A DNA stretch of 64,000 nt from Vibrio maritimus (GTDB lineage Bacteria > Pseudomonadota > Gammaproteobacteria > Enterobacterales > Vibrionaceae), in the NCBI GenBank assembly GCA_000755425.1, contig BBMT01000003.1:1-64000 (forward strand), read 5' to 3'. This document shows, one piece after another, positions 18,098 to 29,260 of the stretch (position 1 is the stretch's first letter; each line of letters opens with the position of its first letter). The notes under the pieces were generated by a model that worked only from the letters and a program-made list of their open reading frames with translations, was not told the DNA's origin and did not search any database. A program made the translations under genes and the position numbers.

Positions 18098-19273
18098 TTA
18101 TCGCGTTAACTGCTTCTCCGCAGTTGCAAGTGCCTCGGAAACAGTCTGGCGTTCCAGTAGTGTGTTTTCGATGGCAGCACCTTCAGACATCCAAAAGGTC
18201 ATCATCTTTGGAATCGCTGGCATGATTTCTCCGTTTTCAGCGTTAATCATGGTTGAGCGAATGCGCTGATCTGACTCTAGAGTCTGTTGGAAAGATTTCA
18301 GAGTCACGGCACCAAGCGGTTTGTCGTTGTTGATAGTGGTGAGTGCTTCATCGGTAAACAAATAGTTTTCGATAAACTCTACTGCCAAATCTTCATTTGG
18401 GCTTGCAGAGCTAATACCGGCACTCAAAATACCAACGAATGGGTTCGATTTTTCGCCATCCAATGTAGGGAAGGTGGCAACGCCATAGTTGATGCCCGCT
18501 TTGTCTAGGTTACCCCATGACCAAGGGCCGTTGATCGTCATCGCCACTTCGCCTTTGGCAAAGGAGGACTCGGCATTGGCATAATCCATTCCCGGATTGA
18601 CAATGCCTTCTTGCTTCATGTTCAGCAAGAACGCTAGGTTGTCCTGAGCGCGTTGATTGTTGATCCCTGTGTCGTTGGCATCGTGACCTTGTGGCGTTTT
18701 AGCGAACGAATAGGTACCAGCAGAGACAATTGGCCAAGTAAAGTAGGCGTTCTTCACATCCCACATAATGGTGTCTTTACCTTGTGCTTTCATCTTCGCG
18801 TGAATAGCCGGTAGCTCTTCCCATGATTTAGGTGGTTCTGGCAGCAAGTCTTTGTTGTAAATCAGTGAAATGGCTTCAATAGCAAGAGGGTAGCCGATGA
18901 GTTTACCTTTGTAGTTCACCGCATCCCAACTAAAGTCGACGAGTTTATCTTGGAACGCTTTACTCGGTTTCACTTCTCGCAGAAGACCAGACTCAGCGTA
19001 GCCACCGAAGCGGTCGTGTGCCCAGAAAATGATGTCTGGGCCATCGCCAGTGGCAGCGACCTGTTGAAAGCGTGCTTCTAATGACTCGGGAAACTGAACA
19101 CTGACTTTAATACCAGTATCGGCTTCAAATTGTCGGCCTACTTCTGCAAGCCCTTCGTAACCTTTATCACTGTTGATCCAAATAAGCAGTTCACCCTCTG
19201 TGACTGCCATTGCTGGAGCTGCCGTTAACGTTGCTAGTGCCAAAGCGGTTAAGGATGTTTTTAGTGTTTTCAT
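18098..19273 (-). CDS. second maltose/maltodextrin-binding protein
   Basis: Periplasmic sugar-binding protein, a paralogue of the MalE at 9410. Signal peptide [23 protein letters not shown], then the MalE start pattern [46 protein letters not shown] and [15 protein letters not shown] 19273 has AGGATAG 8 bases upstream; an upstream in-frame start at 19321 lacks one. It stands alone without permease or ATPase genes between two GH13 genes, so it probably docks with the MalFGK coded 5 kb away, perhaps for other linkages or longer chains. A shared motif lies about 80 bp upstream of the start. Confidence 0.93.
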   Translation of the reverse strand: MKTLKTSLTALALATLTAAPAMAVTEGELLIWINSDKGYEGLAEVGRQFEADTGIKVSVQFPESLEARFQQVAATGDGPDIIFWAHDRFGGYAESGLLREVKPSKAFQDKLVDFSWDAVNYKGKLIGYPLAIEAISLIYNKDLLPEPPKSWEELPAIHAKMKAQGKDTIMWDVKNAYFTWPIVSAGTYSFAKTPQGHDANDTGINNQRAQDNLAFLLNMKQEGIVNPGMDYANAESSFAKGEVAMTINGPWSWGNLDKAGINYGVATFPTLDGEKSNPFVGILSAGISSASPNEDLAVEFIENYLFTDEALTTINNDKPLGAVTLKSFQQTLESDQRIRSTMINAENGEIMPAIPKMMTFWMSEGAAIENTLLERQTVSEALATAEKQLTR

Positions 19274-19351
19274 TGTGACTATCCTGTCCATTTGCATTGG
19301 GATAAGAATAATCGGATGCAATGAGGCGTAAAAATAGCCTTTTCGTTAAAT

Positions 19352-19370
19352 GATATAGATTTTTGCTATT
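19352..19370. promoter_or_regulatory. shared AT-rich motif, copy 2 (second malE)
   Basis: Read on the minus strand AATAGCAAAAATCTATATC. It shares AAAAATCTAT with the copies at 15714 and 21313 and has ATAG/CTAT dyad ends. Confidence 0.5.
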
Positions 19371-19462
19371 TCACTTGCGCGAGGTGTGATCTGAATGAGT
19401 TAAAAAAAGCCCCAGCTTTTACGCTGAGGTTGATAGCAGTCGACTTCGATTAAGTAGGGCGG

Positions 19463-21273
19463 TTAATGCTCTGTAGCCACGAGTTGAAAAATATGTGAAG
19501 CCAGTGGATTGAGGGCAATATCAACTTGGCCTGAGCCATTCGAGACACTAAGCTCTACGGTGACTTTTGGATTTAGTCTGCATGTTAGTGAGTAAGTACC
19601 ATCGATTAACCCTAAAGCATTGATCACGTCCACGGGCACGGAAATCGGTTCACTGCTGGCTTGGTGTGCATCAAAGTTAACTAAGACTAACACAGCATCA
19701 CCTTTGTTCTCACGCCAGTATCCATAAAGCTTGTGGCGAAGCTCGCCATGGCGCTCATTACGCTGAATATCCAGTGACAGTCGAGAGCCAGACATCGCAG
19801 GGCTATGCTGCACAAAGCGCATTAAGCTATGGTAAAAACGGCGCAGATTCAGTTCTTGTTCGGTGGATTGGCCGCCATCGAATGCGCCATTGTTCATCCA
19901 GCGCTGATGGCTCGGAACACCGATATAGTCGAAAATGGAGGTTCGGGTTGGCTGCCCAAAGCCCGCGTTTTCTTCGCCAGCTTCACCCAGCTCTTGGCCA
20001 AAGTAAAGCATGGTTGGTGCGTTACTGACAGTGGCAGATACGACCATGGCAGGCAAAGCCGCTTCGGCGCTTCCAGCAAATTCAGCGCAAGGGATCCGTT
20101 GCTCGTCATGGTTATCGAGAAAGTGCAGCATGTGAGGTTCGATGTCGCTATGCTCGGTTTGGATACGAGAGATGGACTCTGTGCTATCTCGGCCTTGAAT
20201 AATCGCTTTGAGCGTATCGTAAAGATCAACTTTGTCGTAGAGTGCATCCATTTTGCCAAGCTGAATGTAATCTCGATAAAGGTGTGGTTGGTACACTTCT
20301 GCCACTAAGAAAGCATCGGGATTGTTGAGTTTGATCGATGAGTTGAGAAAGCTCCAAAACTCCACCGGTACCATCTCTGCCATGTCATAGCGAAAGCCGT
20401 CGACGCCTTGATCTAGCCAATACATAGCAATGTCACGAAACTTGCGCCATGAGCTTGGTACATCTTTGTCATTCCAGAATTTCGCGTGGTCAGCAAAGTC
20501 CTTATGTCGATAACATTCGGGTAGTTCTGGAAAGTCTTTGCTGCCATCTGTCTTACGCCGTAATTGACTTTAACCGTTTCATACCAATCGTCGGCGCTTG
20601 GTTTGGCATTTCTCGCGCCATTGCCTGTCCACTTTGCCGGGTACTCATGATAAGGCTGCTTGAGTAGTGGGTGATCCTCACCACCAAGCGGTGCGAGATG
20701 CTCAGGTATATCGGGCAGTTCAAACGCCTGCTCTGGAATGTAGTAGAAGTTGTTTTCGCGCGAGTACTCGAGGCTGGTATCGTCTTCCGCACCAAAATCG
20801 GTGACGCCTTCAGGGTTGTTGAGCCCTTGGTATTGGCGAGCGACGTGGTTGGGAACAATATCAATCACCACTTTCAATCCCACCTTGTGTGTGCGCTCAA
20901 TAAGCTGCTTAAACTCTTGGTTTCTTTGGGCTGGATCGTCCGCTAAATCTGGGTTCACCGAGTAATAGTCCTTCACCGCATAAGGTGACCCTGCGCGTCC
21001 TTTAACAACAGCAGGGTGATCATTGCTGATGCCATACTCGCTGTAATCACGGATAACCGCATGGTGCGGCACGCCGGTATACCAGACATGGGTCATACCG
21101 AGGTCTCGAATCGATGCTAGGGCGACCTCGTTGATATCGCTAAACTTACCGACACCATTTTGTTCTATGGTGCCCCAAGGCTGGTTGATTGAATTGGTAT
21201 TGCCAAATAGGCGGGTGAAAATTTGGTACAGATGAATCTTTTGCTCAGGTTTAGAAATGGAAGAGTTGGGCAT
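19463..21273 (-). CDS. cytoplasmic GH13 alpha-amylase-family enzyme (one frameshift)
   Basis: Glycoside hydrolase family 13 enzyme, probably acting on maltodextrins inside the cell. Conserved regions in order: VVIDIVPNHV, GFRYDMAEM (nucleophile Asp), VAEVYQ (acid/base Glu) and FLDNHDEQR (transition-state Asp). No signal peptide is seen. The frame breaks at about 20546 (CAGATGG for CAGGATGG, restoring DGSKDFPELP). The joined protein is about 603 residues. It lies directly upstream of the second malE on the same strand. Exact specificity (amylase, cyclomaltodextrinase or neopullulanase) cannot be decided from sequence. Confidence 0.9.
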
Positions 21274-21312
21274 AAAATCTCACCAAGCTGATGTTGTAGG
21301 AGTTCTGTTTTG

Positions 21313-21330
21313 GATATAGAAAAATCTATC
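21313..21330. promoter_or_regulatory. shared AT-rich motif, copy 3 (amylase)
   Basis: GATATAGAAAAATCTATC, about 40 bp upstream of the amylase start. It shares the AAAAATCTAT core and the ATAG/CTAT dyad ends with the other two copies. Confidence 0.5.
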
Positions 21331-21480
21331 ACGTCAATCTAGTGTAGTTGAAGGGAAAAGATGAAAACTCCTCCTTTTGGAAGATGATTTAGGGCGTAGA
21401 TGAGATCTAGATAACAAATGCAGACCGAGAATTCAGTCTGCATGAATGTTAGGGCTTGATTAACAAGTAAGGAGAGGAAA

Positions 21481-21966
21481 TTACTTGAGATATTTGACGT
21501 GCGCTTCCATCTCTTCGCCAATCTGCTTGCGCATGTTCATCAGCTTGATTGCCGACTCACGAAGCTTAATATCGTCTTCTGTTTGCGGTACCCACTCTGG
21601 TACCTCGGTTGGTTTGCCATTTTCATCCACCGCCACCATGATCACGATGCAGTGTGTCGTAAGACGATTTTGCAGCTCTTTAGGGTCGCTGGCTTGTACG
21701 TCGATGGCAATGTGCATAGAGCTTCTGCCGGTGTATATCACTTTGGCACTCACTTCTACTAAATTACCAACGTGGATTGGCTCCACAAAGCGAATGCCAC
21801 CAGCGTAAGCTGTGATGCAATACTTGCCACTCCATGCCGCGCTGCAAGCGTACGCTGCCAAGTCAATCCATTTCATTACTGCGCCGCCATGCACTTTGCC
21901 GCCAAAGTTCACATCGCCTGGCTCCGCTAGAAAACGCAAGGTGGTCTCTCTTCTGCCACTACTCAT
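21481..21966 (-). CDS. hotdog-fold acyl-CoA thioesterase
   Basis: 161 residues of the YciA/BACH-like cytoplasmic thioesterase group that hydrolyses acyl-CoA. The pattern NFGGKVHGGAVMKWIDLAAYACSA contains the conserved hotdog helix and catalytic Asp, followed by beta-strands GIRFVEPIHVGNLVEVSAKVIYTG and CIVIMVAVDENGKPTEVP. Length is normal. It is downstream of the DMT transporter on the same strand with a gap of about 100 bp. Substrate unknown. Confidence 0.88.
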   Translation of the reverse strand: MSSGRRETTLRFLAEPGDVNFGGKVHGGAVMKWIDLAAYACSAAWSGKYCITAYAGGIRFVEPIHVGNLVEVSAKVIYTGRSSMHIAIDVQASDPKELQNRLTTHCIVIMVAVDENGKPTEVPEWVPQTEDDIKLRESAIKLMNMRKQIGEEMEAHVKYLK

Positions 21967-22064
21967 TATTTTTATTCCTTTATCTGAGCTGCTAAGTGAC
22001 TTGATTATGACAAACTTGTTAACAACACGCTATGAGTTTGAGTGTGCGAGTTTTTTGCCGTTCG

Positions 22065-22991
22065 CTACTGTTTATCTATAGTGAGTTTAGGTGCCACCGC
22101 TTCTTGCGCAGGCTGAAGCTTTTTGGTCTTAATTTGCGACAAGATAACGCCGGAAATGACCATGAGCCCACCAATAAGGTGGAACTGGGTAATTGACTCA
22201 CCAAGCAGTACTGCAGCGAGAGCAACAGCGATAACCGGCAACAAGTTCATGAACATGGCACTGCCATCTGCGCCAATCAAATCGATCGCTTTTACCCACA
22301 GCAGCGGAGCAACTAATGAGCCGAGCAATCCTGCGTAGGCAATAAGCGGCAGGGCAGAGCTGCTTGGCAAGATTTGCTCGCTAGTCAGCAATAGTGGAAA
22401 CAACATCATGACGGCAAAGACGCCTTGCGTGTAAATCAGCATCCAGCTAGACAGCTGCATCTTCCAGCGCTTTAGCAACACACAGTAAGTCGCATACACA
22501 ATAGCAGCCAGTACCATCAAGCCATCGCCTTGGGAAATGTCTTGATGCAAAAAGAAACTGATGTCGCCTTGTCCAAGCATAAAGGCAAGGCCAGCTAGCG
22601 AAATTACACCGCCAACGATGCTTAGCTTAGAGATACGTTTGCCAAGTAATGGCACGGAAATGAACACCGCGAGCAGGGGGACTAGTGAGGTGATCAGTGC
22701 CATATTAGAGGCTGTAGTGGTTGCCGCTGCGTAGTAACCCAACGATTGGTTAAGTACCATGCCCAGCAATGCTAGAAACGCGAGTTTGGCGCTGTTTTTG
22801 TGGATCTCTGGCCAGTAACGTTTCACTTTCGGCAAGCAGAATGGCGTCATCACTAAGATAGCAAGCGCCCAGCGATAGAAGCTCATCGCGCTCGGTTCAA
22901 TCATAGAGGCCGACATCTTGTTCACAATGGCGTTGCCGCCCCATATCAACACAGTAAAGAAGGGAAGAAGATAGACCACTGTGAACCTCAT
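22065..22991 (-). CDS. EamA/DMT-family membrane transporter
   Basis: 308 residues with about ten hydrophobic segments in two EamA repeats (FTVLIWGGNAIVNK at the start; second repeat from GDGLMVLAAIVYATYCVL). Family members export amino acids, nucleosides or other metabolites; the substrate is unknown. It is divergent from the AraC regulator at 23079 with an 87-bp gap, so it is likely under that regulator. Confidence 0.9.
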   Translation of the reverse strand: MRFTVVYLLPFFTVLIWGGNAIVNKMSASMIEPSAMSFYRWALAILVMTPFCLPKVKRYWPEIHKNSAKLAFLALLGMVLNQSLGYYAAATTTASNMALITSLVPLLAVFISVPLLGKRISKLSIVGGVISLAGLAFMLGQGDISFFLHQDISQGDGLMVLAAIVYATYCVLLKRWKMQLSSWMLIYTQGVFAVMMLFPLLLTSEQILPSSSALPLIAYAGLLGSLVAPLLWVKAIDLIGADGSAMFMNLLPVIAVALAAVLLGESITQFHLIGGLMVISGVILSQIKTKKLQPAQEAVAPKLTIDKQ

Positions 22992-23078
22992 CGCGTTTTG
23001 TAAGTTGATACATAGTCTGACAGGTCGTTATACTATGATGTATCTTTAAAACGACATTGCGCGCGATAGGAAGACAAG

Positions 23079-23866
23079 TTGAAAAAACACACTAGAAATT
23101 TGCACCCCTCTTTGTCTATCGACAAGATGCCCTCCAATGTTTTCATGAACTTCGATGCGTTTTTGTCGAACACCGAAACCCGCGTGCACTGCCACCCATG
23201 GGGACAAGTCCAGCTGATTAGCGGTGGTATATTGGAAATGGAGGCGCAAGATACACGTTTTTTAGCGCCGCCACATCTTGCTATTTGGGTTCCGGCGGGC
23301 GTGATGCATTGCAGCTACAATCGCAAGCCACTCGAATACTGCTCGCTTAATATTGCCCACGAGTTTACCGATGGGTTTCCAGATAAAACTAGCTTAATCA
23401 AAGTGACACCAATCGTATCCTCGATTATTGAGACTTTCGTCACCGTAACGTCAACGTGGCAGAATCTGAAAAAGATCAGCGTTTGATCCAAGTGCTTCTA
23501 GACCAACTGAGCGATCAGCAAGAACAGCACCACTTCCTACCTTCTAGTAATAACAAATACCTCGCTCCCATTCTGGCGGCCATTGAAGAGGAGCCAACTA
23601 ACGACATTAGCCTTAAGGAGTGGGCATCAAAAGTTCATACAACCGAACGTACGCTTGCACGTTACTGCCAAAGCGAACTTGGTATGAGTTTTACCGAGTG
23701 GCGCTTGCGAGTACGGTACTTGTTTTCAATGGATCTATTGAGAAGTGGCCATTCAGTAAAAGAAGTCGCATTTACGCTCGGCTATAACCAAGCAAGCCCG
23801 TTTATATCGATGTTTAAGAAATATTCTGGGCAAACGCCTGAGCAATATAAGAACAAACTGCTGTAA
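23079..23866 (+). CDS. AraC-family transcription regulator with cupin sensor (one frameshift)
   Basis: N-terminal cupin-type sensor (HCHPWGQVQLISGGILEMEAQDT, then PPHLAIWVPAGVMHC) followed by an AraC DNA-binding domain with two helix-turn-helix units (ISLKEWASKVHTTERTLARYC and SVKEVAFTLGYNQASPFISMFKK). TTG start at 23079 is supported by AGGAAG. The frame breaks at about 23438 (TTCGTC for TTCCGTC, restoring ETFRHRNVNVAESE). The restored length is about 262 residues. Its position suggests that it controls the divergent EamA transporter. Confidence 0.88.
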
Positions 23867-23965
23867 GTCACTGACTAATAAAGCGAGTTGGTCAATTTAT
23901 CACTGTTGAACTAAGATTTTAAATCAGGACGATACGTAATCAACAAGGATAAGTGGGACGGTATT

Positions 23966-26654
23966 GTGAAGTCTTTTTGCTTTAAAGCCGCGATGTTGTG
24001 TTTTTTCTTGGTCAACACAGCCGTTGTCACCGCAAACCCAATCTCTATAGGCTGACGGATACAGAGCTTGATTGGGTCAAAACGGTTGATCCTATTCGGT
24101 ATGCTGCGAATGATGGTGTGGCGCCCTTCAGTTTTGAAGTAGACGGCAAAATAGTTGGTTATTCCATCGACTATTTGCAGTTAATCGCGGAAAGAAGCGG
24201 ACTCAAATTTCAGCCAGTCGTAGGGTTTAGTAGTGAAGAGTACTTCATTAAGGTGCAGCAGGGCGACATAGATCTCCTCCCTTTTGTCAGGCAGCGCGGT
24301 GATTTGGATGAGTTCATGGTTTACACCTCTGCCTATCATGTAGAGCCACCAGACCGCTTTATGCACTTAATGCGACAAACACCATTCAAGAGGTTGCTGA
24401 ATTAAAGACCAGTAAAGTGGCTGTTGATCGCAACTTCATCCCTCATCGATTTTTAATACGTGAATACCCGCAAGTACAGTTGCTTCCCATCGGCTCAATC
24501 GAAGAAGGCATTACCGCACTGCTAGAAAAGAAAGCAGATTACTACCTCTGTACCAAGAGGATGTGTGATGCCTACATTGAGCAAAGCTTTATCTCTAACA
24601 TCAGTGATAGAGGGGGATTGAATATCCCACAATTGGACAAGTTAAATGTCGGTCACATTGCGGTTCGTAACGATCTGACGATACTGCAGTCGATACTCAA
24701 CAAGGCCATTGAATCCATTGGACAAACCGAAAAATCGCTGCTTGCGGATAAATGGCTATCGACCAACGCCATCATTTTCCAGCCCAAACCGCTCTCGAGC
24801 GCCGAGAAAGATTGGTTAGAAAAACACAAGCGGATCGCATTTTCTAAAGCGAGAAGCGTTCCACCTCTCAATTATATCGATAACGATGGACTCAGTGCCG
24901 GTGTAACAGAAGATATACTCCAGCGTTTTCAAGAGATGTTTGGCGTAGAGACTCATCTCAAAGAGTTTGAAACTTTCCGAGGTTCGCTTTCTGCAGTGAT
25001 CGATGGTGAAGTAGAGCTCATACCTGGTCTGAACATTTCCCCTCAACGACAAAAACAGCTCCTGTTTACCAAACCATTTATCAAGTACAACCTCGCGCTC
25101 TATACCCATGCAGACAACCCCTTCATTGACTCGTTAGAGGCGATGGATGGCAAACGCCTCGCTGTCATGAATGCGGGAGCCATGGCTTCACGTTTGGAAA
25201 AGAGTCACCCTGAGATCGAGCTAGTTCGTTATCGGACGATTGAATCCCTGGTTCAGGCAGTGGCCAATAAACAAGTCGATGCGCTGATCTCAAACCCATA
25301 TTTTGTTGACTACGTCGTTAAATCGGAGGGGTTCGATTCGATTGTTTACAGTGGGGATACGGTGTATGAGTTTGAATATGCGATGGCTGTGCACCCGTCA
25401 AACCCCGAGTTGGTTTCTTTGTTGAATCGAACCTTAGAGACCATAGATGATCAGCAAATTTCCCTAATGGTCGATAAGTGGATGAATGTCCGATTGGTCA
25501 AAGACACTACTTGGCTTAGCGTGTCTATTTTCGGCGGCGTTGCGAGTTTATTGCTGATTATTGGTATTTTATTTACTTACTATCGTCTCCATCGAAAAGC
25601 GCTAGCTGACTTGGCAACAACCCAGCAAAAGCTCACTCATGCTCAGCGAGTGACCAATATCGGGAGTTGGGATTTAGACAGCGACTATGCCAGAGTCTCG
25701 CTATCGGAGCAGGCTGCCGAAATCTTGGGTGTGGCGAAAGGCAAAGTGCTCTCGAAAGTGGAGTTTGTAAAGTTAGTCAATGCGGAAGACAAGCAGGCGT
25801 ATCTAGCAAAATGGCTGTCAGCACCAGACACCGGGCTGGTCAATATCGAGTATCGCCTTGGTGATGATGACCCGAGGTGGGTGAACGAGAAAGCCGAGCT
25901 AGAGTTTGATGACAAAGGCGACTTTATTGGAGGCTCGGGTACGATTCAGGAAATCTCTGAATTTAAGGATGTAGAGCAAAAGCTTCTTGTCCAACAGCAG
26001 GAGTTAAGAGCGCTGACTTCTCAATTACTCACCGTTCAAGAGGAAGAGCGTAAGCGAGTTGCGAGAGAGTTACATGATGATTTAACTCAGCGACTCGCGC
26101 TGCTATCGATTGACTTGGGCGGACTACGAAATAGCTTAACAGAGAGCACGGATGTGGAATGCCTCAACAAGGTTAAGAGAGATATCGTTGAAATCGCAGA
26201 AGATACCCATAGCCTGTCTCGCCGCTTACACCCATCTATTATTGACGATCTAGGACTGATTGAAGCGCTTCGCTCTGAGATCGATAACTATCAACGAAGA
26301 GAGGAAATCAAAGTCGACTTTTTTGCCACGATGACACATTTAGATCTGACCAAGGATGAGGAGTTGGTCATTTTTAGAATCGTACAAGAAGCCTTAAGGA
26401 ATGTGTCTAAATACTCAGAAGCGTCTCAAGTTCGAATTAATTTGGCCTCTATTCAACAGTTTCTGATACTGCAGATCCAAGATGATGGAATGGGATTTGA
26501 TGTCGATGAGGCCCTGAAGTCGCCAGGACTAGGGCTTAAGAGTATGCTTGAGCGAGCAAGGTTGGTGAACGGCGAGCTTACGATCCGATCCCAAGAAAAC
26601 AAGGGCGTTTCAATCGAATTAGAAATTCCAATAAATGCTCCGAGTAACCACTAA
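23966..26654 (+). CDS. sensor kinase with two periplasmic binding-protein domains, PAS and HisKA_3 (two frameshifts)
   Basis: Membrane sensor histidine kinase. Order: signal peptide; two tandem SBP_bac_3 (Venus-flytrap) domains in the periplasm, the second beginning near WLEKHKRIAFSKARSVPPLNY; one membrane segment (VSIFGGVASLLLIIGILFTYY); a PAS-like domain; a HisKA_3 dimerisation domain with phospho-His in VARELHDDLTQRL; and an HATPase domain (DDGMGFDVDEA, GLGLKSMLERA). The sensor half is BvgS-like while the kinase half is NarX-like. Frame breaks at about 24041 (CCAATC for CCAAATC) and about 24361 (TTTATGC for TTTATTGC) hide the start; GTG 23966 then gives the signal peptide. About 896 residues restored. 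Confidence 0.85.
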
Positions 26655-26678
26655 GTGCATCACCAAACCATCAACACG

Positions 26679-27884
26679 CTAAGCTGTGAGCTTTGTTAGC
26701 TCATAGCTGAAGGAGCGGTATGTCTTCGACCAGTCAAGAAAATCACCTTTTCTCATGGGTTTGCCGAAGTAGTAACCCTGGATAATGTCCGCACCTAGGT
26801 GGCGCAACTGAGCCAGTTGTTCAGGTGTTTCCACACCCTCTACGACGGTTTTGATTTCAAGTTCTTTGCAGAGACTACAAATGGCTTTCACGGATTTCTG
26901 ATGTTTGTCACTGGTCATTATTTGTTGAACAAACGAACGGTCGACTTTGAGTTCATTGAATGGGGCGGTCATCAGCTGATGTAATGAAGAATAGCCAGTG
27001 CCAAAATCATCGATTGATACACCAAAGCCAGCCAGTCGCAATCGAGTTAACGTTTCAAGCATGGTTGTCGCATCCTTGGTGAAGCCCGATTCTGTCACTT
27101 CAATGGTGATCGAGTTGGGGGAAAGGTTGAATGCTTGTGTCAGTTTGATTAGGTCACTTGCAAAGGAGCGCCGAGAGACATCATTGGCGGTCACGTTAAT
27201 TGAAACGTTGCAACCCGGCACTGTAGATTGAAAGTGCGCCGCATCGGCTAGAGCTTGCTCTATAACAAACTTTGTTAGCTCGCTCATGAGTTCATATTCC
27301 TCAACAAGATCTAAAAACTGAAAAGGCGTTAACACACCGAGTGTGGGGTGGTTCCAACGTATGAGTGCCTCTGCACCCCAAATAGCATTAGATTGGCATG
27401 AAACCTGTGGTTGGTAGAACACTTCAAACTGACCTTCACTAATGGCATTGAATAAAGTATCTCGGTTAAAGACAAGAGGTTGGTAAGAAGGGCTAGAGTG
27501 CTGCTGTTTGTTGTTGAGAGAGCGGATCATGTCTTGTGCTTCTACAGCTGAAAGGGGTTTAGAATATGCCGCCATATTATTGATGCCATAGCCATTGGCC
27601 GTTCTCAATGCCGACTCTATGACGTCATCGTTAGCCGCGCTTAAAATCGCGTAACTGGTGTCTGGTAGCGATTTTGATAGACGGTAAAGTAGCTCAATTC
27701 CATCCATTTCAGGCATGCAAAGATCGCAAACCACTAGATCCGGGTGGTAGTCGAGATGGTCTACTTGCATCAGTGCCTCAGCACCTGAATGCGCGATGGC
27801 GACCCTGGTACCTTCATTGGCCTCTAGCACCGTGCCTATGACCATAGCTTGAAAAATATCATCTTCAATCAATAGTACATCCAT
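26679..27884 (-). CDS. response regulator with EAL phosphodiesterase domain
   Basis: Cytoplasmic c-di-GMP phosphodiesterase controlled by a receiver domain. Receiver in residues 1-120 with acidic pair E8/D9, phospho-acceptor Asp54 (VVCDLCMPEMDG) and Lys in YSKP. EAL domain from about 140: YQPQ, EAL at 172-174 (GAEALIRW), the DDFGTGYSS loop and VVEGVETPEQ, so the catalytic motifs look intact. ATG 27884 follows AGAGGAAG; an upstream in-frame start has no site. It is convergent with the BvgS-like kinase gene, which may phosphorylate it, though this is only inferred from proximity. Confidence 0.93.
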   Translation of the reverse strand: MDVLLIEDDIFQAMVIGTVLEANEGTRVAIAHSGAEALMQVDHLDYHPDLVVCDLCMPEMDGIELLYRLSKSLPDTSYAILSAANDDVIESALRTANGYGINNMAAYSKPLSAVEAQDMIRSLNNKQQHSSPSYQPLVFNRDTLFNAISEGQFEVFYQPQVSCQSNAIWGAEALIRWNHPTLGVLTPFQFLDLVEEYELMSELTKFVIEQALADAAHFQSTVPGCNVSINVTANDVSRRSFASDLIKLTQAFNLSPNSITIEVTESGFTKDATTMLETLTRLRLAGFGVSIDDFGTGYSSLHQLMTAPFNELKVDRSFVQQIMTSDKHQKSVKAICSLCKELEIKTVVEGVETPEQLAQLRHLGADIIQGYYFGKPMRKGDFLDWSKTYRSFSYELTKLTA

Positions 27885-28083
27885 GATGGCTTCCTCTTGG
27901 CTTATCAATCTATGTACATTGTGGAGTAGACGCCAGCAATGATTAACTCGCAAATTTACCAGTCCCCACGACAAGAAATACTAGGAAAACGGTCTAAACT
28001 ATTCACTTCCTGTCACTTCATGCACCATAGCTCCTTGGTGTGGGCTCACTGCTGTTACTTAGCTCCCGTTGGCTGGACAGCTC

Positions 28084-28974
28084 TTAATTGGGTAACTGTT
28101 TACTGGCTATTTGTTTACGGGATAACCAGCTTGTATTTGCCATGTAGTCGACAAACAGTTGCTCAGCCTTGTTGAACTGTTTGTTGGGTGGGTAGCTCAA
28201 ATAAGCATGTGCTTCTGCATCAGTTTGGTTCTTAAATAGCTCTATCGCTTGTCCGGTTCTTAGGTAGTCATCCATGATGGTTGCATAGTTCCAGGACACA
28301 CCAAGGCCATTGACGGTCGCCTCAGCGCTAAGTAACGCATTATCAACAATATATGCAGCTTGTTTGTCCAATACTGGAACGGATGACGGTTGGTTTTTGA
28401 TGGATACCCATGGGATACGATAGTTAATCAGCTCTTCTGGGGCTGTTAACGGAGAGACTTGTTCCATGAGTTGCTCAGAAGAGTAGAAACCCAACTTTGA
28501 ACTTAGGTAATGATGATAGGTTCGATTGGTGTTCTCTGCGAGCTGGGTGTGCAAACGTAATTTCTCACCCGGTTCAAATTGCTTCTGAAACGGAATGGTT
28601 TGAATGTTGACCAAGATGTCCGCATTTTGCTCGCGAAAATGTGGGAGTACCTTCTTTACTAAGTGTTCCGCCAGAGCTGGTAGGGCTTCGAGCTCAACGA
28701 TGTTTCGCTCCTCTGTACCCATTGCCAGCCTTTTCAAGTTCTCCAGTTCTGTCTCGACCCTAAGCGCACTTTGAAGAAATCTGAGCCCAAAACCGGTTAA
28801 AGCAATTCCCGCCTTTGAGCGAGTAAAAAGTTGCTTTCCCAGAGCGCTTTCAAGTGATGATATCTTTCTGCTTACCGTGGGCTGGGGAATGTTTAGCTTA
28901 TCCGCAGCCTCACTAAAGCTGTTGTATTTAGATATTTGGATGAAAAATAGAACCTCTGGACTGTGTATCTGCAC
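28084..28974 (-). CDS. LysR-family transcription regulator
   Basis: 296 residues. The N-terminal HTH (FFIQISKYNSFSEAADKLNIPQPTVSRKISSLESALG) is typical. The effector domain is less conserved (ELEALPALAEHLVKKVLPHF). It lies 199 bp downstream of the REC-EAL gene on the same strand and 286 bp from the next divergent gene. Target and effector unknown. Confidence 0.88.
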   Translation of the reverse strand: MQIHSPEVLFFIQISKYNSFSEAADKLNIPQPTVSRKISSLESALGKQLFTRSKAGIALTGFGLRFLQSALRVETELENLKRLAMGTEERNIVELEALPALAEHLVKKVLPHFREQNADILVNIQTIPFQKQFEPGEKLRLHTQLAENTNRTYHHYLSSKLGFYSSEQLMEQVSPLTAPEELINYRIPWVSIKNQPSSVPVLDKQAAYIVDNALLSAEATVNGLGVSWNYATIMDDYLRTGQAIELFKNQTDAEAHAYLSYPPNKQFNKAEQLFVDYMANTSWLSRKQIASKQLPN

Positions 28975-29260
28975 AATTCGCCTCCGGTGTGACTAAATCA
29001 ATAATGACGTGGTAGATAGCTGGGAGTACCTCGCTACCTTTATGCCTGCATGCGCATTTGCATAGACCAGTATCTGTGAATGATGTCGGGTGAGTAACTG
29101 GCAATTTTACTAGCCATGTCTGGGAAATTTACGAGTGTTTTAATGGGGTAAAAGCGCCTACTTTTAGTGTGATAGCGAACGCGGGTTCATTCGTTAGATA
29201 GTTTGCGAAGACCGTTGGATAGCTTGACGAGGACATTGTCTACTTCGTTTTAAAGGGAGC

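Noticed and set aside
26682..26711. Hairpin overlapping the end of the REC-EAL gene
   Set aside because: One mismatch, inside the coding end and without a T-run; too weak to call a terminator.
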